Virus record (IMG/VR): IMGVR_UViG_3300011126_000059
Span: 1-42,386 of that record
Length of the DNA: 42,386 nt
Source: a virus
Strand: one strand, 5' to 3'
In this document: one piece after another, positions 25,770 to 32,777 of the stretch
Layout of the letters: every line of letters begins with the position of its first letter
Position numbering within the stretch: the first letter of the stretch is position 1
Translations under genes and position numbers: made by a program
The notes under the pieces: model-generated
What the model saw: the letters and a program-made list of their open reading frames with translations, nothing else
The model's database searches: none
Told to the model about the DNA's origin: nothing

Positions 25770-25908
25770 CCTCTGCAAGAGCCGGTTTTTCGTTGCCTCG
25801 AACACGTCGAGCAGGTCGTCGGGAGGCGTGGTTTCTTTACTCATTGCGAGAATCTAGGCGCTCGATTCAACTGGTGCAAGAGTCTCGGTCTCAATCAACT
25901 GACATTTC

Positions 25909-25940
25909 GCGCTCTGGCCTTCACGGTTTCAGAGCGCTTT
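25909..25940 (+). terminator. Hairpin upstream of the lysis genes
   Basis: GCGCTCTG at 25909-25916 is fully complementary to CAGAGCGC at 25930-25937, with a 13-base loop and only three T after the stem. It ends 25 bases before the endolysin start. It may be a weak terminator or an mRNA processing or translation control element for the lysis genes. Confidence 0.4.
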
Positions 25941-25962
25941 GCCGTGCCTGAAAGGATATGTG

Positions 25963-26721
25963 ATGGCCAACCAAACCCTCGCAAAAGCAATGCCTCACGT
26001 CTTCAAGGTTGAGGGCGGGTATGTCGATCACCCACGCGATCCGGGCGGCGCTACCAATCTCGGCGTAACCCTTGCCACTCTCAGGGCATGGCGCAAGCGT
26101 CCTGTCAGCAAGGCCGATGTGAAGGCGCTGGGAAAGACCGAAGCCACCGCGATCTACAAGGCTCAGTACTGGGATAAGGTTGCCGGTGACGATCTCCCCG
26201 CTGGCCTCGACTATGCCATGTTTGATTTCGGCATCAACTCCGGGCCATCACGCGCGGTCAAGTTTCTCCAGCGCATCCTCGGTGTGAAGGTTGACGGTGT
26301 TATCGGCGCAATGACGCTTGAAGCTGTCACCAAGCACCCGACCGTTCACCTCATCAAGAAGCTGTGCGACGAGCGCATTGCGTGGCTTCGCCGTCTGAAT
26401 ACCTGGGACACGTTCGGCAAGGGCTGGACCCGCCGCATCGAACACGTCCGCGCCACGGCTCTTTCGTTCGTCATGGATCAGGAACCGCCCGAGCCGAAGG
26501 CAAGCCAGCCCTCGCGCCCGGCTGATGTGCCCGAAAAGAAGATCACCGAAACGCTCAAAGATCCGGCGACATGGGGACCGCTTACCGGCGTTGTCTCAGG
26601 TATCGGCTCGGTTCTCTCCGGCACCGGCCCGGCTCAATACGCCCTCGCTGCAATCATGGTGATCGGCTTTGCGGTCGGCATGTACCTGCTGGTGAAGAAG
26701 CTCCAGAAGGATGACACCTGA
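25963..26721 (+). CDS. Endolysin, GH108-type muramidase with C-terminal membrane segment
   Basis: 252 aa. Cuts the glycan chains of peptidoglycan at host lysis. KVEGGYVDHPRDPGGATNLGVTLATLRAW is the glycosyl hydrolase 108 signature, with the catalytic Glu in EGGY (Glu17). VKFLQRILGVKVDGVIGAMTLEAV matches the peptidoglycan-binding part that follows in this family. The tail after residue about 185 is unusual: a Pro-rich linker, then a hydrophobic segment near residues 227-248 (YALAAIMVIGFAVGMYLLV) and a basic end. It may anchor the enzyme in the inner membrane. ATG 25963 has AAAGGA upstream. Confidence 0.88.
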   Translation: MANQTLAKAMPHVFKVEGGYVDHPRDPGGATNLGVTLATLRAWRKRPVSKADVKALGKTEATAIYKAQYWDKVAGDDLPAGLDYAMFDFGINSGPSRAVKFLQRILGVKVDGVIGAMTLEAVTKHPTVHLIKKLCDERIAWLRRLNTWDTFGKGWTRRIEHVRATALSFVMDQEPPEPKASQPSRPADVPEKKITETLKDPATWGPLTGVVSGIGSVLSGTGPAQYALAAIMVIGFAVGMYLLVKKLQKDDT

Positions 26722-26990
26722 TGGAATTCTTCATCCCATGGTGGGGCAAGGCAAAGCTCATTGGAGCCGCCCTGGCCGGTGGGCTGATACTCGCCGCCCC
26801 GGCGTACCTCTACGGCTCTCACAAGGGCGCTGTGGCGGAAAGAACAGCCATTGAAGGCGAGATTGCCAAGCGCACCGCCGAACTACTCAAGAAAAGGGCA
26901 AAGGACGATGCTGAAATTCGCAACCTTGATGACCGGGCTTTGTGCCTTGAGCTTCTCCCTGACGGGGTGCCAGACAGCGCCTGCGACTGA
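26721..26990 (+). CDS. Rz-like inner-membrane spanin
   Basis: 89 aa. One N-terminal membrane segment (LIGAALAGGLILAAPAYLYG) is followed by a charged helix (AVAERTAIEGEIAKRTAELLKKRAKDDAEIRNLDD) in the periplasm, the layout of Rz-type i-spanins that disrupt the outer membrane in the last step of lysis. ATG 26721 overlaps the endolysin stop. A lipoprotein frame begins inside it at 26908, as expected for an Rz/Rz1 pair. Confidence 0.82.
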   Translation: MEFFIPWWGKAKLIGAALAGGLILAAPAYLYGSHKGAVAERTAIEGEIAKRTAELLKKRAKDDAEIRNLDDRALCLELLPDGVPDSACD

Positions 26991-27123
26991 GGGGGCTGGC
27001 TTTGTGCTGACCACGCCGAAGGCCGAGACGGTCCGTTACATCACCGGCAATGACAGGAAATTCGCAGAGCAGACGGCGGGCAACAACCGCGCCTGCCGCA
27101 GGTCCAAAGCCTGCGTCAAATAA
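26908..27123 (+). CDS. Rz1-like outer-membrane lipoprotein spanin
   Basis: 71 aa in +1 frame, starting inside the Rz-like gene and ending beyond it. The N-terminus is a lipoprotein signal: MLKFATLMTGLCALSFSLTGC with the lipobox LTGC and lipid-carrying Cys21. The mature part is short and polar. AAAGGA lies just before ATG 26908. Together with the inner spanin it would link the two membranes; the partly embedded layout is one of the known spanin gene arrangements. Confidence 0.82.
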   Translation: MLKFATLMTGLCALSFSLTGCQTAPATEGAGFVLTTPKAETVRYITGNDRKFAEQTAGNNRACRRSKACVK

Positions 27124-27189
27124 GACGGGCCGGAAGGAGATGCGACCTCCAACCGACCCTGACCACGCCAGCCTAACAAGGAGGCCGAT

Positions 27190-27234
27190 ATGGCTAACTC
27201 ACCAACTATCACGCCGGGAGTAAAGCAATGCTGA
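27190..27234 (+). CDS. Possible 14-residue leader peptide
   Basis: AAGGAGG at 27178-27184, an unusually strong ribosome binding site, stands 5 bases before ATG 27190. The frame codes only MANSPTITPGVKQC. Its stop overlaps the ATG of the next tiny gene (ATGCTGA). It may serve to load ribosomes for translation of the following micropeptide. Confidence 0.35.
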   Translation: MANSPTITPGVKQC

Positions 27235-27305
27235 ATCCGGGTTCATGGATGCTCTACACGGTCGGAGTGCTGCTGGTCGTCCTCTTGGGAGTGACGCTAG
27301 CATGA
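27228..27305 (+). CDS. Membrane micropeptide (25 aa)
   Basis: The frame encodes a 25-residue peptide, almost all one hydrophobic segment (WMLYTVGVLLVVLLGVTLA). It overlaps the preceding leader ORF and the following gene (ATGA), the pattern of coupled translation. A hydrophobic single span between spanins and a membrane coiled-coil gene suggests a part of the lysis machinery, such as a pinholin or antiholin. That remains inference. Confidence 0.4.
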   Translation: MLNPGSWMLYTVGVLLVVLLGVTLA

Positions 27306-27562
27306 ACGATATCGGGACCATCCTCAAGGAATACTGGACTGTCGTTGCCGGGGCAATCGGCGCGCTTATCGGTCTTGTCGCATGGCTGATCAGGCTCGAA
27401 AGCCGATCCCTCTCCAATGAAAAAGAAATCAGACGTCTATGGACGCAGAGAAAGGAGGATCTCGCCAACGCTCAGCATAGCCGGGATGCTCAAACGCGGG
27501 TGCTCGATGAGATCCGCCAGGACATCAAGAAGCTGCTGGGCCGACAGTCGAAAGGAGACTGA
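27302..27562 (+). CDS. Membrane-anchored coiled-coil protein, holin-like or XhlA-like
   Basis: 86 aa. ATG 27302 overlaps the micropeptide stop. One N-terminal membrane segment (VVAGAIGALIGLVAWLIRL) is followed by a charged coiled coil (SNEKEIRRLWTQRKEDLANAQHSRDAQTRVLDEIRQDIKKLLG). XhlA-type lysis proteins have one span plus coiled coil, though in reverse order. It is the best holin candidate in the lysis block, but the class is uncertain. Confidence 0.6.
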   Translation: MNDIGTILKEYWTVVAGAIGALIGLVAWLIRLESRSLSNEKEIRRLWTQRKEDLANAQHSRDAQTRVLDEIRQDIKKLLGRQSKGD

Positions 27563-27564
27563 TC

Positions 27565-28200
27565 ATGAAAACCGTTCTTGGAATTATCGGGCTTTGCATG
27601 TTGGCCATCGTTGCTTTCTTCCTGCAATCCCGCGCCGTCGCCACTCCCGTCATGGATGGGCATCCAACCGTCAAGATCCTCGTCGACAAGGGCCACGGCT
27701 CCGGCGTCTATATCGGTGACAACCTCATTCTCACCGCTGCCCATGTCGTTGACAACGCCAAAGACAGCAAGGTCAGGGTCAAGACCGAGGGCGGCAACAT
27801 CCTCAAGGGCGAAGTGCTCTGGATGAGCAAGGCCCGCGACGTGGCCCTGATCCGCGTATCCGGCACATTCGGGCTTCGACCGGCTGTCCTGTCTTGTGTT
27901 GCTCCCAAGGTGGGCGATGCGATCCAGGCGCGCGGCAATCCTCTCAGCGTCGAGTTCTTCAGTGCATGGGGCCACGTTGCCGGGTCACCCCGCGAAATGG
28001 GTCCATGGCTGGTTGGCGTTCCAACCGACATGACCATTCTTCCCGGCATGAGCGGCGGCCCGGTGTTCGGTGCAGACGGGCGCGTGGTTGGCCTTTCTGT
28101 CGGCGTCCTGATGGCACCCGCCGGATTCGGCTCCATGTCGTTCACTGGCGCAACGCTCATCGTTCCCGGCTCGACCATCTGCCCGCTGCTGGGCCGATGA
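27565..28200 (+). CDS. Exported trypsin-like serine protease
   Basis: 211 aa. The first 25 residues form a signal peptide or membrane anchor (VLGIIGLCMLAIVAFFLQSRAVA). The rest has the chymotrypsin/HtrA-type catalytic triad: ILTAAHVV with His60, ARDVALIRV with Asp92, and LPGMSGGPVFG with Ser163. There is no PDZ domain, so it is the minimal fold. It would act in the periplasm or on a membrane face. It follows the lysis genes at 2 bases distance. Its target is unknown; protein processing at lysis and a prophage-stage role are both possible. Confidence 0.82.
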   Translation: MKTVLGIIGLCMLAIVAFFLQSRAVATPVMDGHPTVKILVDKGHGSGVYIGDNLILTAAHVVDNAKDSKVRVKTEGGNILKGEVLWMSKARDVALIRVSGTFGLRPAVLSCVAPKVGDAIQARGNPLSVEFFSAWGHVAGSPREMGPWLVGVPTDMTILPGMSGGPVFGADGRVVGLSVGVLMAPAGFGSMSFTGATLIVPGSTICPLLGR

Positions 28201-28201
28201 T

Positions 28202-29335
28202 ATGGTCACCCCAACAGTACCGAGTGCGGATAGGATCAAGGCCGTCCGCGCCGTGGAAGAACACGGCAATATCTCGGCTGCGGCCCGTGCCCTTGATATG
28301 GACCGCAGCACACTCAGGCGGCACTACCGGCTAGGGCTAGAGGATGGCTTGCAGCTTTCCGAAGGCGCTCGCAACTCCATGGTGCTGTCTGGCCTTGAAG
28401 GCATCGAGGTCAAGGGTGGGCATCGCCGCGTCTATGACGATGCCGGAAAGCAGATCGACACGGTTCGATGGTCTGCGCCGGAGCTTCAGGTGGAAGACAT
28501 CACAGACCGCATCAGGAGCGCCATGGACGGGCTTCTGGCCGCTCCGGTGGTTCCTGCCCCCATGCACATCGAAAGCGATCTCCTGACGCTCTATCCGCTG
28601 GCTGACGTGCACCTCGGAATGATGGCGTGGGGCAAGGAGACAGGCGAGGACTACGACACTGACATTGCCGCCGAACGGGTCCGCTCGTGGGTGGCTCAAT
28701 GCGTGGCATCCTCACCAGCCTCCGAGACTGCCATCATCCTCGGCGTTGGCGACCTGACCCACGCCGACGACCAAACCAACATGACGCCACGCTCCAAGCA
28801 CGTCCTTGATGTCGATACCCGGCATTTCAAGACGCTTGAGGTCAGCATATCGGCCCTTGCCACCTGCATTGAAACGGCAGCGGCCAAGCACAAGCGCGTC
28901 ATCGTCCGCATTCTGCCGGGCAACCACGACACCCACACCTACATGGCGATCATGTTTGCACTCTCGGAACGCTACCGGGATGACAAGCGAATTGCCGTCC
29001 AGAAGGTGCCGGGCGAGTTCTTCGCGCATGAGTTCGGCAAGGTGATGATTGCCAGCCACCACGGCGACAAGGCCAAGGCGGACAAGCTGGTGATGTTCCT
29101 CGCGGATACCTATCCCGAGCTATGGGGCAGGACCAAACACCGGTTCCTGTTCACCGGCCATCTGCATCATCACAAGAGCCAGGACATCGGCGGGGTGCAG
29201 TGGGAACAGTTGCGCGCCGTCACGGCCAAGGACGCCTATGCAACCGCTCACGGCTATTCGGCACGGGCGCAGCTACAGGCGGTCACATTCCATAGAGAGC
29301 GCGGGGAAGTCTCGCGGGTAAAGGTATCAGCATGA
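28202..29335 (+). CDS. HTH - calcineurin-like metallophosphoesterase fusion
   Basis: 377 aa. Residues about 13-45 are a Fis/HTH_8-type helix-turn-helix (VRAVEEHGNISAAARALDMDRSTLRRHYRLGL). Residues about 128-350 form a metallophosphoesterase with ordered metal-binding motifs: DVHLG (Asp135, His137), GVGDLTHADD (Asp184), GNHD (Asn241, His242), SHHGDK (His286, His287) and GHLHHH (His320, His322). Such enzymes cut phosphodiesters in DNA or nucleotides. Joining it to a DNA-binding head suggests an enzyme that works on DNA, possibly phage DNA ends or a host regulator; the substrate is not known. Confidence 0.85.
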   Translation: MVTPTVPSADRIKAVRAVEEHGNISAAARALDMDRSTLRRHYRLGLEDGLQLSEGARNSMVLSGLEGIEVKGGHRRVYDDAGKQIDTVRWSAPELQVEDITDRIRSAMDGLLAAPVVPAPMHIESDLLTLYPLADVHLGMMAWGKETGEDYDTDIAAERVRSWVAQCVASSPASETAIILGVGDLTHADDQTNMTPRSKHVLDVDTRHFKTLEVSISALATCIETAAAKHKRVIVRILPGNHDTHTYMAIMFALSERYRDDKRIAVQKVPGEFFAHEFGKVMIASHHGDKAKADKLVMFLADTYPELWGRTKHRFLFTGHLHHHKSQDIGGVQWEQLRAVTAKDAYATAHGYSARAQLQAVTFHRERGEVSRVKVSA

Positions 29336-29553
29336 CGGAAATGATCGATAGCCCCCCGCACTATAAATCACACCCATCCGGAATCGAGTGCATCCAAGTC
29401 ACGGAACACATGGGGTTCAACCTCGGAAATGCCGTGAAGTACATCTGGCGCTGTGACCAGAAGGGGGACGCCATAGAGGATCTTCGCAAGGCCGCTTGGT
29501 ACATCAACCGCGAAATTGAAAGGCGGCAGCATGCAGCGAGTTTACGTCCGTAG
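29332..29553 (+). CDS. DUF3310-type protein
   Basis: 73 aa. The sequence fits the DUF3310 family throughout: SPPHYKSHPSGIECIQVTEHMGFNLGNAVKYIWRC and GDAIEDLRKAAWYINREIER. Family members occur in many phages and are of unconfirmed function; some annotations call them nucleotide kinases. It overlaps the metallophosphoesterase gene by 4 bases, so they are likely translated together. Confidence 0.85.
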   Translation: MTEMIDSPPHYKSHPSGIECIQVTEHMGFNLGNAVKYIWRCDQKGDAIEDLRKAAWYINREIERRQHAASLRP

Positions 29554-29764
29554 TGGTGACGGCCTGTTCGATGTCATGGTTGATAAGCAGATCGCGGCGC
29601 AAGTCGGCTGGGTTGATCTGTGCAACGCCATCATCGAAGTGACCAGCATTCTAAGGCATGGCCGGGGCGAGGTATCCTTGCGAGTGGCTGACAAGGTGAT
29701 TGACATGAGCTTTGTGGAAGCCTTGGATTTCGTCATGCAGGCTACTTCAAGCCTTCGGTGGTGA
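29531..29764 (+). CDS. Hypothetical protein at the end of the late operon
   Basis: 77 aa from ATG 29531 (MQRVYVRSGDGLFDVMVDKQIAAQVGW...). An AAAGGCGG stretch lies upstream. The fold looks alpha/beta without recognised motifs. It overlaps the DUF3310 gene at its start and the convergent gene at its end by 23 bases. Confidence 0.6.
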   Translation: MQRVYVRSGDGLFDVMVDKQIAAQVGWVDLCNAIIEVTSILRHGRGEVSLRVADKVIDMSFVEALDFVMQATSSLRW

Positions 29765-30098
29765 GGGACTTCTCCAGCTTGGCAATTAGCGCGCGCACCT
29801 CGTCAGGCTCCATGACCGCAAACAGCGCTTCATCGTCAAACATCCCATCCCGACTGGTGCTGTTGTAGAAATCCAGCGCGACAGAAACGCCCTCCTCAGC
29901 GATGGAGCACTTTGTCGAGAAGTCTCCAGAGTCGTCCGCATCAATCGGGATGATCAAATCATCATAGCACCAATCACGATCCATATCGCCGGGCGCGGAC
30001 GCCTTCACTTCTAGGCCAGTGAATATGCACGGCTGGTACCGGGAGTAGACTGTTCCTTCTGGCATCGAAAGAAATGTTTGCAGGTCTACGATCTTCAT
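29742..30098 (-). CDS. Acidic hypothetical protein (118 aa)
   Basis: ATG 30098 with AAAGGA upstream. A soluble, acidic protein (MKIVDLQTFLSMPEGTVYSRYQPCIFTGLEVK..., DADDSGDFSTKCSIAEEGVSVALDFYNST). The first segment recalls small phage proteins with LPxGTVF-type openings. No enzymatic motif. Its 3' end overlaps the convergent late gene. Confidence 0.7.
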   Translation of the reverse strand: MKIVDLQTFLSMPEGTVYSRYQPCIFTGLEVKASAPGDMDRDWCYDDLIIPIDADDSGDFSTKCSIAEEGVSVALDFYNSTSRDGMFDDEALFAVMEPDEVRALIAKLEKSLTTEGLK

Positions 30099-30116
30099 CT
30101 TCCATCCTTTCCTATC

Positions 30117-30338
30117 TCACTTAGGTGGTGAGGGGAGGGGGTCATAAAGCTCAACGATGAGGCTTAGAGCGGCAAGCGCGCTGTCTTTCATTTTGTGCTG
30201 GCTCATCGGCGCTGACCCGTGTGTTTGCCAAACTATCTTGCAGCCAGTCGGCTCGTGGGTGGCGGTCCACTCAACATCCCAACCGCCGACCCCCATGCCA
30301 ACGCGCAAATCGCGCCCATCGATTCTTACACCTTCCAT
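30117..30338 (-). CDS. Hypothetical protein (73 aa)
   Basis: ATG 30338 with GGAGAGAG upstream (a TTG lies 12 bases earlier). The sequence is MEGVRIDGRDLRVGMGVGGWDVEWTATHEPTGCKIVWQTHG..., with a Trp-rich beta-type centre and a helical end. The TATHEPTG pattern, with conserved Cys, occurs in several phage hypotheticals I recall. No function known. Confidence 0.65.
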   Translation of the reverse strand: MEGVRIDGRDLRVGMGVGGWDVEWTATHEPTGCKIVWQTHGSAPMSQHKMKDSALAALSLIVELYDPLPSPPK

Positions 30339-30405
30339 CTCTCTCTCCAATCATGGCCTCGCATCATAACGGTGCGGGGCCTTCGTGTTTCTGGGGCTCC
30401 TTCGA

Positions 30406-30585
30406 TTACATGCCCCGCCGGGCGCCAGGCGCACGACTGAGCCGCTTCATGGTTTCGACTTCTGATTTGAGCCGGGCAACCTCACCCCGAGTTGCCGCCA
30501 GCTCGTCGCGGGTAGCATCGAGCATCTCGACAAGCTGGCGAGCCACTTCATCCACATAGGACTGCTGCGCGATAACTATAGGCAT
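30406..30585 (-). CDS. Short coiled-coil protein (59 aa)
   Basis: ATG 30585 has AGGAG at good distance upstream. The product (MPIVIAQQSYVDEVARQLVEMLDATRDELAATRGEVARLKSE in outline) is nearly all one coiled coil with heptad spacing of Leu, Val and Ala, followed by a basic tail. It lies between two leftward genes. Function unknown. Confidence 0.6.
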   Translation of the reverse strand: MPIVIAQQSYVDEVARQLVEMLDATRDELAATRGEVARLKSEVETMKRLSRAPGARRGM

Positions 30586-30594
30586 GGCCCGCTC

Positions 30595-31050
30595 CTACGA
30601 TTTCTTGCGTTTTGCGCGACCGATGAACCGATAATTCAACTGGTCGCGGGTGAATTGCTGCCCGGTGCGCTCATTGATCCGCTCCAAGACAACCGTTTTC
30701 GTGCGGGATTTGTCGAGCCATAGGGCCTTCGCCCATTTCTCATCCGCCTCGGACATTTCGCCTTTCAATGGCGCGCCCCGCTTGGCGACAGGCTTTTCAG
30801 CCACCTCGACAGTTGCGCCAGTGGCTTCAATTTCCTTGACAATCTGCTTGGCCTTCGCGCCTGGACCGAAGTCGCTGACCTGCAAGACAACCACGGTCAC
30901 GCCCTCCCGGCAAGCGACCAGCACAGAGCGCAATTCCTCGCGGTCGGTCTTGTCGTTGTCGATGAAGTATTTGGCCCCGGTGATATCGAGGGTGCGAAAA
31001 TCCCGGTCACTTCGATTGAAGCCGTAGGCGATGCGAACATTTAAGGTCAT
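30595..31050 (-). CDS. Resolvase-fold-like protein
   Basis: 151 aa. ATG 31050 with AAAAGGG upstream; longer in-frame starts run into the repeat region and are unlikely. Residues about 4-90 have the order of the serine-recombinase catalytic fold: VRIAYGFNRSD, then a strand YFIDND, TDREELRSVLVACREGVTVVVLQVSDFG and IEATGATVEV. The usual YxRVSTxxQ motif is degraded, so recombinase activity is doubtful. The C-terminal part (KWAKALWLDKSRTKTVVLERINERTGQQFTRDQLNYRFIGRAKRKK) is a basic HTH-like DNA-binding end. It may regulate the divergent promoter next to it. Confidence 0.55.
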   Translation of the reverse strand: MTLNVRIAYGFNRSDRDFRTLDITGAKYFIDNDKTDREELRSVLVACREGVTVVVLQVSDFGPGAKAKQIVKEIEATGATVEVAEKPVAKRGAPLKGEMSEADEKWAKALWLDKSRTKTVVLERINERTGQQFTRDQLNYRFIGRAKRKKS

Positions 31051-31071
31051 GCCCTTTTCTATGGATTTGCA

Positions 31072-31155
31072 CACACTTACGCAATACGCGTTATTTTTCC
31101 AAATTGCAAACGCTTTATCACACATATTGTGTGCAATGCGTATTGCGTTTGTGTG
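31072..31155. promoter_or_regulatory. Divergent promoter region with nested inverted repeats
   Basis: Two 21-base arms face each other: 31072-31092 (CACACTTACGCAATACGCGTT) and 31135-31155, its near-perfect reverse complement (3 mismatches). Between them 31119-31133 is a perfect palindrome, CACACA-TAT-TGTGTG. The region separates the leftward resolvase-fold gene (start 31050) from the rightward MazG-like gene (start 31209). Possible rightward boxes are TTGCGT (31143-31148) and TGTATT (31166-31171) at 17-base spacing. The repeats look like operator sites for a dimeric or tetrameric regulator. Confidence 0.55.
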
Positions 31156-31208
31156 AATTAAATGCTGTATTGTGGAAGAATTGAAAATCACGCAAGGGAC
31201 CAAAACAG

Positions 31209-31595
31209 ATGGAATTATCAGCACTTGAAGCCCGCGTTCTCGACGGCATACAGGCCGCGCAGGAGCTTGCGCACAAGACGGCCACGGATGCGGGGTGGTA
31301 CGCAAACCCGGCGACAGGCGAGCCTGTTGAACGCAATTTCGGTGAGGTTGTCGCCTTGATGCACTCCGAGCTTTCGGAAGCACTGGAGGCCGACCGCAAG
31401 AACCTAATGGATGATAAACTGCCGCACCGTGATGGGCGCGAAGTCGAGTTCGCTGATTGCATCATTCGCATTCTCGACACGGCGGCTGCGCACGGCATGG
31501 ATTTGGCCGGGGCCATCATCGAGAAAAACCGCTTCAATCAGCAACGCGCTGACCACAAGCTAGAGGCCCGAAATGCGGGCGGCAAGAAATACTAA
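31209..31595 (+). CDS. MazG-like nucleotide pyrophosphohydrolase
   Basis: 128 aa. All-alpha NTP-pyrophosphatase type: EVVALMHSELSEALEADRKN holds the ExxE helix and REVEFADCIIRILDTAAAHGMDL the ExxxD helix that together bind magnesium. GKKY ends the protein. The enzymes hydrolyse NTPs or dNTPs to monophosphates, and in phages they can lower alarmone or abnormal nucleotide levels. AAGGGA precedes ATG 31209. It is followed 14 bases later by the DHH gene. Confidence 0.82.
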   Translation: MELSALEARVLDGIQAAQELAHKTATDAGWYANPATGEPVERNFGEVVALMHSELSEALEADRKNLMDDKLPHRDGREVEFADCIIRILDTAAAHGMDLAGAIIEKNRFNQQRADHKLEARNAGGKKY

Positions 31596-31609
31596 TTCAA
31601 GGGACGATC

Positions 31610-32470
31610 ATGGCACCGGATATCTGCATTTATCACGACAACTGCGACGACGGATTTGCTGCGGCTTACGCGGTCTGGAAACGCTTTGGCGATGGCGTCG
31701 AATATGTGCCTTGCCAGTACGGGCGCAAGGCTCCAGACGTGGCCGGGAAAGACGTGCTGATTGTCGATTTTTCGTTCAAGAAAGACGACATGCTGGCGCT
31801 GGCAGCGCAGGCCAAGCGCGTGATTGTCCTTGACCACCACAAGACGGCAGAGGCCGAATTGAAGGATTTCATGCGGCTTGAATGTGTCGGCGGTCCATTC
31901 GAAAAGAAGTATGCGGACCGGCTGCAGGGCGGGGTGGGCGTTTGCTTTGATATGGATAAGTCGGGGTGCCGTCTTGCATGGGAATACTGTTTCGGCAATG
32001 AGCCCATGCCTGAGTGGTTTGCTGCCGTCGAGGACCGCGACCTGTGGCGCTTTGCGCTGCCGGCAACCAAGGAAATCTGCATCGCGATCCGCTCATATCC
32101 TCGCGAATTTGCCTTGTGGGATCACTTCGATGTCGCGGCGCTCAAGCATGAAGGCGAGGCCATCAAGCGCTATGTCGACATGATCGTGAGCAACATCTGC
32201 GACACCGCGTTCGTCGAGGAAATCGCCGGCCACAAAGTACCGGTTGCCGCATGCTCCTATGACTTCGTTTCGGAGACAGCCAACCAGCTTCTGCATCGCA
32301 ATCCGGATGCGCCTTTTGCGGCCTGCCTGGTGCGCTCGCACGATGGCCTGACCTACTCGCTTCGATCGATGGATGACCGCATGGACGTGTCGGAAATTGC
32401 GAAGGCAAATGGCGGTGGCGGGCACCGGAATGCTGCCGGGTTCCGCATCGAAAATATCAACGCACAATAG
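31610..32470 (+). CDS. DHH-family phosphoesterase
   Basis: 286 aa. Motifs in order: IYHDNCDDGFAAAYAVWKRF (Asp pair, metal site), VLIVDFSFKK, VIVLDHHKTAEAEL (the DHH motif), a central region with EDRDLWRF, and the C-terminal GGGGHRNAAGF of the DHHA1 substrate-binding domain. The family cuts short RNAs (nanoRNase), pAp or cyclic dinucleotides. Paired with a MazG-like gene it suggests a nucleotide-clearing module, but the substrate cannot be told from sequence. AAGGGA lies before ATG 31610. Confidence 0.85.
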   Translation: MAPDICIYHDNCDDGFAAAYAVWKRFGDGVEYVPCQYGRKAPDVAGKDVLIVDFSFKKDDMLALAAQAKRVIVLDHHKTAEAELKDFMRLECVGGPFEKKYADRLQGGVGVCFDMDKSGCRLAWEYCFGNEPMPEWFAAVEDRDLWRFALPATKEICIAIRSYPREFALWDHFDVAALKHEGEAIKRYVDMIVSNICDTAFVEEIAGHKVPVAACSYDFVSETANQLLHRNPDAPFAACLVRSHDGLTYSLRSMDDRMDVSEIAKANGGGGHRNAAGFRIENINAQ

Positions 32471-32483
32471 GGACGATTGAGCC

Positions 32484-32723
32484 ATGAGTTACAGCATCGA
32501 AGTGATAGCGGCTGCGGCCCGAGTTGGTAGAATATTCGAGAGTGGCTGCGACCGTTGCGATGCAGGCGACTTGAGGCTGCTCAAGGATAATAAATTGATG
32601 ACGACGCGGCGTTGCACAAAGGCGGATGCTGAGGCGCAAGATAGCCTTGAAGCGGGTGAAACAATGTTCGAATTCACCGAAGATGGTGACGCATTGGTAG
32701 CCGCAATTCTAAACACACAATAG
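32484..32723 (+). CDS. Hypothetical protein (79 aa)
   Basis: ATG 32484 with AGGGA upstream. A small protein with a CDRCDAGDLR pair of cysteines in its centre and an acidic end (GETMFEFTEDGDALVAAILNTQ). The N-terminal helix ends in VGRIFESG. No family recognised. It is the last gene before the terminator and attP. Confidence 0.6.
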   Translation: MSYSIEVIAAAARVGRIFESGCDRCDAGDLRLLKDNKLMTTRRCTKADAEAQDSLEAGETMFEFTEDGDALVAAILNTQ

Positions 32724-32777
32724 GGACCAGATTTTTTACAATCCTGGCCTGCCGTCGCTGATATTATTGCGCAATTT

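Noticed and set aside
25662-25844. Leftward 60-codon frame between the fibre companion and the lysis genes
   Set aside because: A plausible N-terminus (MSKETTPPDDLLDVFEA) but no ribosome binding site, and more than half lies antisense to the 25020-25769 gene. Not enough support.
30221-30559. Rightward frame opposite the small leftward genes
   Set aside because: The leftward coiled-coil gene at 30406-30585 has a proper ribosome binding site and heptad pattern; the rightward translation is His/Arg/Ser-rich without a start signal.
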